A DNA stretch of 11,078 nucleotides from Firmicutes bacterium UBA994 (GTDB taxonomy: Bacteria > Bacillota > UBA994): contig DBBC01000106.1 in NCBI GenBank assembly GCA_002292025.1, forward strand, positions 7,573 through 18,650, given 5' to 3'. The stretch's first letter is position 1; the number at the start of each line of letters is the position of its first letter. Below, piece by piece: positions 6,734-11,078 of this stretch. The notes under the pieces are model-generated. The model was not told where the DNA came from. It searched no databases and was given only the letters and a program-made list of their open reading frames with translations. The position numbers and the translations under genes are program-made.

Positions 6734-7642
6734 TTATGAAGCAAAAGGCTCCGTCCCTTTTGCTTCCGTCCCTTTTGCTTCTTGGAAGATCGCGGCGAGT
6801 TGGGTGCGTTCGGCAGGAGTTAGGGGCAGGAGGGGCGGGCGCGGGGCGCCGCCAAAGTACCCATAGAGTTCGACGGCAGCTTTGAGGCCCGCTACGCCAA
6901 AGCGCGCGGTGACGGCATGGTTGGGCTTAAGCAGCGCATGTTGCAGTGCGCGAGCCTCTTCCATCTTGCCAGCGAAGAACAGGTCTAAAAGCGCGGCGCA
7001 TTCGTTCGGCAGTACGTTGGCCAGAGCCATAGTGCCACCCTGGGCTCCGATCGCTAACGCCGCCAAGAGAAAGCTGCCCGAGCCTGCCAGCGTGGCAAAC
7101 GTTGGCGGTGTGTTGGCGACGATTTCAGCCATTTGCACTATATTGCCCGAACTATCCTTCAATCCAACGATGTTGGGGTGCGCTGATAGTTCTACCACCA
7201 GCTTAGCAGACAAGTTAAGGCCGGTGTTCTTTGGCATATTGTAGAGCAGCACCGGGATAGGGGAAGCCTCGGCTACGTTAAGGAAGAAGTGTTTGATAGC
7301 AGCGTCGGTGTAGGTATCCTTGTAGTAGTAGGGGTTAAGCACCAGCGCAGCATCGGCCCCGGCCTCGGCACAGGCGCGCGTCAGACGAATGGTGCCCTGT
7401 GTCGATTCCTCGCCTGTACCGGCAATAACCAGTTTCTGCGACGGCAATGTTTGTCTGGCGACTCGCACTAACTCAACTTTCTCCTCGCGCTCCAGCAGAC
7501 AAAACTCGCCGTTGCTACCGCCGATAACCAGACCGGACAAGGGGGTCTCCCCCCATTTGGCCACATTCGCGGCGAACTTGTCTAGGGCGAGAGCATCGTC
7601 TACAAAAGGGGTAGGCACCGGGGCAAAAATTCCTTTGTACAT
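6734..7642 (-). CDS. DapA-superfamily aldolase, 4-hydroxy-2-oxoglutarate aldolase-like
   Basis: A 302-residue class I aldolase of the DHDPS/N-acetylneuraminate lyase superfamily, a (beta/alpha)8 barrel forming a Schiff base with a 2-oxo acid, usually pyruvate. Key residues: GGSNGEF at 41-47 (the substrate-carboxylate loop), Tyr134 in LLYNMP, and Schiff-base Lys162 in GLKDSSG. True DHDPS normally has GTTGE in the loop; GSNGEF, ESTQ.TI, HPNIVGLKDS and ALANVLPNE closely resemble mitochondrial 4-hydroxy-2-oxoglutarate aldolase (HOGA1), which splits HOG to pyruvate and glyoxylate in hydroxyproline breakdown. I therefore favour a HOGA-like activity, with other 2-keto acid aldolases possible. ATG at 7642 is chosen because GGAGG lies 7 bases upstream; an in-frame GTG at 7648 is too close to the SD. 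The last 14 residues (EAKGTEAKGTEPFAS region) are encoded entirely by the palindromic repeat and a 15-bp duplication, an acquired tail beyond the normal family end. Confidence 0.9.
   Translation of the reverse strand: MYKGIFAPVPTPFVDDALALDKFAANVAKWGETPLSGLVIGGSNGEFCLLEREEKVELVRVARQTLPSQKLVIAGTGEESTQGTIRLTRACAEAGADAALVLNPYYYKDTYTDAAIKHFFLNVAEASPIPVLLYNMPKNTGLNLSAKLVVELSAHPNIVGLKDSSGNIVQMAEIVANTPPTFATLAGSGSFLLAALAIGAQGGTMALANVLPNECAALLDLFFAGKMEEARALQHALLKPNHAVTARFGVAGLKAAVELYGYFGGAPRPPLLPLTPAERTQLAAIFQEAKGTEAKGTEPFAS
6738..6781 (-). repeat. 29-bp palindromic element, copy 2, plus a 15-bp tandem duplication
   Basis: Bases 6738-6766 are the exact reverse complement of copy 1 at 3981-4009. The adjoining 6767-6781 repeats the 15 bases of 6752-6766 (CGTCCCTTTTGCTTC), giving two perfect tandem copies. 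The element overlaps the last codons of the aldolase gene and stays in frame because 15 is divisible by three. On the minus strand the 11-bp stem is followed shortly by ATAAGTTTTTCTTAT across the stop, so the element might also serve as a transcription terminator for the aldolase; that is inference. Confidence 0.85.
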
Positions 7643-7666
7643 ATGCACACCTCCGATTTAATTGGC

Positions 7667-7699
7667 AAAAAAAGCGAAGCGACTTCTTAATCGCTTCGC
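7667..7699 (-). terminator. Rho-independent terminator or attenuator upstream of the aldolase gene
   Basis: On the minus strand GCGAAGCGA (7699-7691) pairs with TCGCTTCGC (7682-7674), a perfect 9-bp stem with an 8-base loop, followed at once by seven T's (7673-7667). This is a strong intrinsic terminator reading leftward. It lies only about 13 bases before the aldolase SD and 27 bases after the stop of a small leader-like ORF, so it either ends a preceding minus-strand transcript or acts as an attenuator in the aldolase leader. No aldolase promoter is visible between it and the SD, which favours the attenuator reading. Confidence 0.8.
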
Positions 7700-7725
7700 C
7701 ATGCTCGGTGAGTTACCTGCAAGCT

Positions 7726-7800
7726 CTATGATCTCGCTGTGGATAATGTGCGAACTTTACTGCGCGCAATATTGCGTACGCCGCGAATAGCATTATGCAT
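7726..7800 (-). CDS. Small 24-codon ORF: leader peptide or remnant of an ABC permease gene
   Basis: The minus strand has GGAGGTGG four bases before an ATG at 7800, followed by 24 codons and TAG at 7728-7726. The SD is as good as those of the real genes here. The peptide contains five arginines in 24 residues and the stretch IRGVRNIARSKVRTL. This stretch recalls the N-terminus of MacB/FtsX-type ABC permeases (pattern of R-nIaR-K-RTlLT), whose following transmembrane helix is missing here. Two readings are possible: the 5' stub of a lost permease gene that kept its SD, ending at the terminator downstream; or a translated leader peptide controlling the terminator that precedes the aldolase. I cannot decide from sequence alone. 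No good promoter is seen upstream on this strand between 7801 and 7900. Confidence 0.4.
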   Translation of the reverse strand: MHNAIRGVRNIARSKVRTLSTARS

Positions 7801-7885
7801 AGCGCCACCTCCACGTACTTTTCATGTTCTATGGTACACTCCAGATGACGCATGCCCATGGGAAAGTGAGAGTTTTTTTGTTAAG

Positions 7886-7915
7886 TTGAGTTAAGCAAGT
7901 GGGAAGGGATATGTT
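7886..7915 (+). promoter_or_regulatory. Possible promoter with GTTAAG repeats upstream of the radical SAM gene
   Basis: TTGAGT (7886-7891) and TATGTT (7910-7915) are separated by 18 bases; an alternative -10, TATAGT (7919-7924), lacks a good -35. Three direct GTTAAG copies (7880-7885, 7890-7895, 7913-7918) surround this pair, the first two spaced by one DNA helical turn, so a regulator may bind here. The fit to consensus is only moderate. The remainder of 7801-7970 holds the palindrome CCCATGGG (7858-7865 region) and nothing else I can identify. Confidence 0.3.
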
Positions 7916-7971
7916 AAGTATAGTAATATATCCAGGACGGCCAGATACCTCGCGGGGAAGGAGCGAAAATC

Positions 7972-8883
7972 ATGGCTGCAAAGATGTCTCCGTGTTATAT
8001 GGCTCTTGGCGCTATGCGTCTTGAAGAGAGAGTTAGCAGCGCAGCGGCTGTGCTGACCGCGTGCACGCTCTGCCCGCACCTGTGCCGGGTCAATCGTGTG
8101 GCAGGTGAGCGTGGCTTCTGCCGCATGGGAGCCCAAGCTGTAGTAGCTAGCGGCGGGCCGCACTTGGGCGAGGAAAGTGTTCTTGTCGGCAGCCGTGGCT
8201 CCGGCACGATCTTTTTTTCCGGCTGTACGTTGCGCTGTGTATATTGCCAAAATTGGGAGATAAGCTGGGGCGGGCGAGGCGTCGTTCTGTCAGACGAAGG
8301 GCTAGCCCGCATCATGCTTCATCTGGCGCACCTCGGGTGCGAGAACATTAACCTCGTCAGCCCGACGCATTTCGTTCCTCAGATTCTCGCGGCACTGCTT
8401 TTGGCATTGCGGCAAGGTCTGTGTTTGCCACTGGTTTACAACACTAGCGGCTACGAGTTGCCTGAGACGCTGGCGATGCTTGACGGGGTCGTAGACATCT
8501 ACATGCCAGACATTAAATACGCCAGCGACCGGCCCGGCATGCTGTATTCGTCTGCACCCGACTACGCCAGCCGCATGCGGGTAGCAGTGCGTGAAATGCA
8601 GCGGCAAGTGGGGGATTTAGCTGTGGACAAGCGCGGGGTAGCTTACCGCGGTCTTTTGATTAGGCATCTGGTGTTGCCCGGCGATTTAGCGGGCACAGCA
8701 GAGGTGCTGCGCTTTGTAGCAGGTGAAGTGTCACCGCAAGCCGCAGTCAATATTATGTCCCAGTATCGCCCCGCCCATTTAGCCAGCCGCCACCCACCCC
8801 TCGACCGGCGCGTGTCCCCAAGCGAGGTGAAGGCGGCTAGGGAGCTGGCCAAACATCTTGCTCTGCGCAGTATCAGCTCATAA
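7972..8883 (+). CDS. pflX: Radical SAM protein, PflX-like (COG1313)
   Basis: A 303-residue radical SAM enzyme related to pyruvate formate-lyase activating proteins. ATG follows AAGGAG with about 9 bases of spacing. The [4Fe-4S]/SAM motif is Cys85-x3-Cys89-x2-Cys92 in SGCTLRCVYCQNWEIS. Further family features are NINLVSPTHFVPQI, LPLVYNTSGYE, VDIYMPDIKYA, IRHLVLPGDL and the C-terminal NIMSQYRPAH. An N-terminal cysteine set, Cys31-x2-Cys34-x3-Cys38 with Cys50 in GERGFCRMG, is also typical of this group and of the AmmeMemoRadiSam proteins, and could bind a second cluster. Family members are predicted to activate a glycyl-radical-like or other target protein, but the substrate is unknown; no glycyl radical enzyme is encoded in the window. 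The gene is flanked by its own upstream region and a promoter for the next gene, so it looks monocistronic. Oxygen-sensitive chemistry fits an anaerobic host. Confidence 0.9.
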   Translation: MAAKMSPCYMALGAMRLEERVSSAAAVLTACTLCPHLCRVNRVAGERGFCRMGAQAVVASGGPHLGEESVLVGSRGSGTIFFSGCTLRCVYCQNWEISWGGRGVVLSDEGLARIMLHLAHLGCENINLVSPTHFVPQILAALLLALRQGLCLPLVYNTSGYELPETLAMLDGVVDIYMPDIKYASDRPGMLYSSAPDYASRMRVAVREMQRQVGDLAVDKRGVAYRGLLIRHLVLPGDLAGTAEVLRFVAGEVSPQAAVNIMSQYRPAHLASRHPPLDRRVSPSEVKAARELAKHLALRSISS

Positions 8884-8907
8884 GGCAAGTCAAAAAAAAA
8901 GGGGGGA

Positions 8908-8935
8908 TGTGCAAAATCTTTTTGTAAGGTATAAT
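8908..8935 (+). promoter_or_regulatory. Promoter for the MFS-GNAT-epimerase operon
   Basis: A perfect TATAAT (8930-8935) lies 34 bases before the MFS start codon; the best -35 is TGTGCA (8908-8913) with a 16-base spacer, matching consensus at three positions only. Just upstream is a run of nine A's then six G's (8892-8906), which may act as an upstream element. No terminator hairpin for the radical SAM gene is visible in this gap. Confidence 0.5.
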
Positions 8936-8969
8936 TTCGCTTAGCGTATGTGTTTTGGGGGAGAGACTG

Positions 8970-10235
8970 ATGGGCAACGGGGCGAATAATTCTAGATATA
9001 AGCCGCTGGCGGCGCTAAGCCACCACAACTTCCGCTGGTTCTGGTCGGGGCAGTGTGTGTCGCTAATTGGCTCATGGATGCAAAGGGCGAGCCAAGCTTG
9101 GCTCATCTTAGAGATGACAGACTCGCCTTTTTTGCTTGGGCTGATCGGTGTGATGCAATTCTTACCCGTCATGTTGCTGAGCCTAGTGGCAGGCGTCGTC
9201 GCAGACCGCTTCCCCAAAAGAAAGCTAATCCTGAGCATGCAGCTATCGCTTGGGGCGCAGGCTTTGATTCTGTCTGCGCTCGTGTATTCGGGGACGGTGC
9301 AGTATTGGCACGTCTTACTCCTAGCGCTGTGGCAAGGCATTGCTACTGCCTTTGATACGCCGACGCGGCAGTCCTTTATTGTAGAGATGGTGGGAAAGAG
9401 AGACTTAATGAATGCCATCTCCCTCAACTCGGCTATCTTTAACGGCGCGCGTGTGATTGGCCCGGCGATCGGGGGCTTGGTTATGCACCATTTTGGGGCG
9501 GGGCTTGCTTTTTTGCTAAATGGCATCAGCTATCTGTTTGTCGCCTATGCATTGCTTATCATCAAGGTGGATGGCCTACCGACAAAGAAGAGAGAACGCA
9601 ATATGCTGCAAGAAATTAAGGAAGGACTGGCATATGCCTATCGCACGCCGCAAGTCTCGGAGGTGCTTTCGCTGGTGGGCGTGATCGGCATCTTCTCGCT
9701 TAACATGAGCATACTTATCCCGGTGTTGGCACGTGACGTTTTGGGCCAAACGGCAGCAGGGTACGGGATTATAATGTCCTTTATGGGGGTCGGTGCCGTG
9801 TGCGGTGCAGGATTACTGGCCTATGTCTCGCACCTAGGCCCCAAACGCCAGCTGCTTTTTGGGGGAGCGTTAGGCATGACCATCACGCAAATTATGCTGT
9901 CTCAGGTCACGGGCTACTGGGCATCGGTTGGACTGGTTTTTCTCCTAGGATGGGCCTTGATTACCTGCAGCGCCACCGCGAACACCACCCTCCAGGTAGC
10001 TTCAAGAGACGACTTGCGCAGCCGTGTGATTAGCCTGCACGCCCTCCTTAATGGCGGCACGTCGCCGCTGGGCAATCTGTTCGCCGGCACAGTGACCGAC
10101 CTATTGGGGGCCTCGGGTGGGTTTTTGGCCTGCGGCGGTGTTGGTTTGGCAGGAACCGTCTATCTATTGTGGCGCGGCAAGAACCGTGCGGCAGGGATAA
10201 ACACCTTGCGGTACGAACATACTGCAGAAATCTAG
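8970..10235 (+). CDS. MFS exporter, MFS_3 / EntS-like (DHA3-type)
   Basis: A 421-residue major facilitator transporter of normal length. The ATG at 8970 has GGGGGAG about 6 bases upstream; the frame also allows a TTG at 8955, which would overlap that SD. The N-terminus FRWFWSGQCVSLIGSWMQ, the motif-A loop GVVADRFPKRK (75-85), and WQGIATAFDTPTRQSF followed by NSAIFNGARVIGPAIGG mark the MFS_3 group, which includes the enterobactin exporter EntS and many uncharacterised efflux proteins. About 11-12 hydrophobic segments fill the sequence with a central basic loop (KKRERNMLQE). It likely expels a small molecule using the proton gradient. It heads a run of three plus-strand genes with gaps of 23 and 2 bases, so it is probably co-transcribed with an acetyltransferase and an enolase-superfamily enzyme. 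The substrate cannot be inferred from sequence. Confidence 0.92.
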   Translation: MGNGANNSRYKPLAALSHHNFRWFWSGQCVSLIGSWMQRASQAWLILEMTDSPFLLGLIGVMQFLPVMLLSLVAGVVADRFPKRKLILSMQLSLGAQALILSALVYSGTVQYWHVLLLALWQGIATAFDTPTRQSFIVEMVGKRDLMNAISLNSAIFNGARVIGPAIGGLVMHHFGAGLAFLLNGISYLFVAYALLIIKVDGLPTKKRERNMLQEIKEGLAYAYRTPQVSEVLSLVGVIGIFSLNMSILIPVLARDVLGQTAAGYGIIMSFMGVGAVCGAGLLAYVSHLGPKRQLLFGGALGMTITQIMLSQVTGYWASVGLVFLLGWALITCSATANTTLQVASRDDLRSRVISLHALLNGGTSPLGNLFAGTVTDLLGASGGFLACGGVGLAGTVYLLWRGKNRAAGINTLRYEHTAEI

Positions 10236-10258
10236 GTTTGATAGGAGGCGCGTGATAC

Positions 10259-10705
10259 GTGCATTACACGATTAGAGGAGTGCGCATTGAAGACTTCCCA
10301 GCGCTGCGGGACATTGAGCTAGCCGTGTTTGGTGCCGTTGAGTGCTGCAACTATTTTATTAAGATGATTCCGCATTTGTTCCCCGCATCGTGTTTAATAG
10401 CGGAAGAAAACGGGCAAATTGCGGGGTACAGCTTAGGCGCGGTCGATGGGCACGACCCGCTGCGCGCATGGATATTGACGGTGGCAGTAAAGCCACAGTT
10501 TCAAAACCGCGGCTTCGGCAAAGAACTTACCTGCCGTCTAATGCAGGCAATGGAGGCGCGCGGCACGCGCTCCTTTGTGCTGACTGTGGAACCTGGCAAC
10601 CCTGCTCGCGCTCTATACCAACGCCTCGGGTTCCACGACATCAAGTTTGAGCCAGATTGTTACGGTCCTGGAGGAGATCGCTACTACATGGAAAGGAAGG
10701 TCTAA
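10259..10705 (+). CDS. GNAT family N-acetyltransferase (RimI-like)
   Basis: A 148-residue acetyltransferase starting at GTG, with AGGAGG 10 bases upstream (10243-10248). It has the GNAT fold signatures in order: an N-terminal strand-helix (YTIRGVRIEDFPALRDIE), the beta4 strand WILTVAVKP, the acetyl-CoA pyrophosphate loop QNRGFG (82-87), and the C-terminal ARALYQRLGF motif typical of RimI-like members. It would transfer an acetyl group from acetyl-CoA to an amine of a small molecule or protein N-terminus; the acceptor is unknown. An internal Cys pair (VECCNYF) has no obvious role. The gene lies between the MFS exporter and the epimerase-like gene with 23- and 2-base gaps, so it may modify the compound handled by its neighbours, but that is only contextual. 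Confidence 0.9.
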   Translation: MHYTIRGVRIEDFPALRDIELAVFGAVECCNYFIKMIPHLFPASCLIAEENGQIAGYSLGAVDGHDPLRAWILTVAVKPQFQNRGFGKELTCRLMQAMEARGTRSFVLTVEPGNPARALYQRLGFHDIKFEPDCYGPGGDRYYMERKV

Positions 10706-10707
10706 TC

Positions 10708-11078
10708 GTGAGGATAGTTGGCGCAGAGCTGAGGGAGGTGGCTCTCCCCTTAAAACAGCCCTTCGTGATTGCCTACAACACATGGCGTAATATGCCCACA
10801 CTCATTTTGATACTTTTCACAGACCAAGGGTTGATTGGTTACGGCGAATGCGTACCCGACGAAGGCGTGACGGGAGAAACCATCGGCAGCGCCTACGCTA
10901 TGCTTAGGGATACGCTCTTGCCACTCGTCTTAAGCCAAAGCGCCTTTAACTTAGAAGAATATCACCGTCAAGCCGAAGAGCGAGTTAACGGGGCCTATGC
11001 CGCTAAAGCCGCCATCGATATTGCGCTGCACGACTTGAAAGCTAAGGCCTGCGGAGTGCCGCTCTATAAATTGCTCGG
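10708..11078 (+). CDS. Enolase-superfamily enzyme, dipeptide epimerase-like (3' end outside window)
   Basis: A GTG at 10708, two bases after the acetyltransferase stop and preceded by AAGGAAGG, opens a frame that runs off the window after 123 codons. The visible part is the N-terminal capping domain of the mandelate racemase/muconate-lactonizing group: ALPLKQPFVIAYNT, then LILFTDQGLIGYGECVPDEGVTGET, and the AAKAAIDIALHDLKAKACG segment (around 98-115) ending in VPLYKLLG. The pattern, with a conserved Gly-Glu after the second strand and TGET, resembles L-Ala-D/L-Glu-type dipeptide epimerases, which invert the C-alpha of a dipeptide residue using two lysines and Mg2+. Those lysines and metal ligands lie beyond the window, so substrate class is provisional. 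Tight coupling to the acetyltransferase and exporter genes suggests a common small-molecule or peptide pathway. Confidence 0.88.
   Translation, partial: MRIVGAELREVALPLKQPFVIAYNTWRNMPTLILILFTDQGLIGYGECVPDEGVTGETIGSAYAMLRDTLLPLVLSQSAFNLEEYHRQAEERVNGAYAAKAAIDIALHDLKAKACGVPLYKLL

Noticed and set aside
3981..6781. CRISPR-like repeats
   Set aside because: Only two copies exist, in opposite orientation and 2.7 kb apart, with genes between them; there are no regularly spaced spacers and no cas genes.
8873..9526. 217-codon minus-strand frame across the start of the MFS gene
   Set aside because: It covers the MFS promoter and N-terminal motifs in antisense and shows no SD or recognisable domain.

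Overview
The window looks like chromosomal DNA of an anaerobic member of the Bacillota (Clostridia or Peptococcaceae-like). This is inferred from strong Shine-Dalgarno sequences (AGGAGG and AGGGGG types), GTG starts, a PflX-type radical SAM protein, a C_GCAxxG_C_C redox-family protein, and the kind of small palindromic repeats and IS1182-type debris common in such genomes. Base composition is moderate, roughly half G+C by eye. No species-level call is possible.

Layout: (1) Positions 1-1214 hold two tightly spaced plus-strand genes for multi-spanning membrane proteins that I cannot assign; the first is cut by the window edge. (2) A GC-rich hairpin precedes a complete S9 prolyl-oligopeptidase-family peptidase (1385-3568). 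(3) A truncated IS1182-type transposase (3619-4032) ends at a 29-bp palindromic element. (4) A two-gene ABC-2 exporter follows, with ATPase and permease overlapping by ATGA (4142-5913). (5) The permease stop runs into a GACAAAA heptamer repeat, which is also the breakpoint of a truncated TDT/TehA-type transporter gene on the minus strand (about 5940-6152). (6) Two minus-strand genes follow: a C_GCAxxG_C_C protein with a good sigma-A-type promoter (6176-6658), and a DapA-superfamily aldolase resembling 4-hydroxy-2-oxoglutarate aldolase (6734-7642). The aldolase's last codons are made of the second copy of the 29-bp palindrome plus a 15-bp tandem duplication. Upstream of it lie a strong rho-independent terminator hairpin and a 24-codon ORF with its own Shine-Dalgarno, on the same strand. 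(7) The right part is all plus strand: a PflX-like radical SAM protein (7972-8883), then a probable operon of an MFS_3 exporter, a GNAT acetyltransferase and the start of a dipeptide-epimerase-like enolase-superfamily enzyme, cut by the right edge.

Functional theme: several genes would fit peptide or amino-acid metabolism and export (S9 peptidase, dipeptide-epimerase-like enzyme, acetyltransferase, MFS and ABC exporters, HOGA/DapA aldolase). They lie in separate transcription units, so a single pathway is only a hypothesis. I see no CRISPR array, rRNA, tRNA, phage module or recognisable defence system. The most unusual content is the small-scale genome rearrangement: one palindromic repeat shared by a broken transposase and the 3' end of an otherwise intact aldolase gene, a heptamer repeat at a gene breakpoint, and a leader-like small ORF plus terminator ahead of the aldolase.
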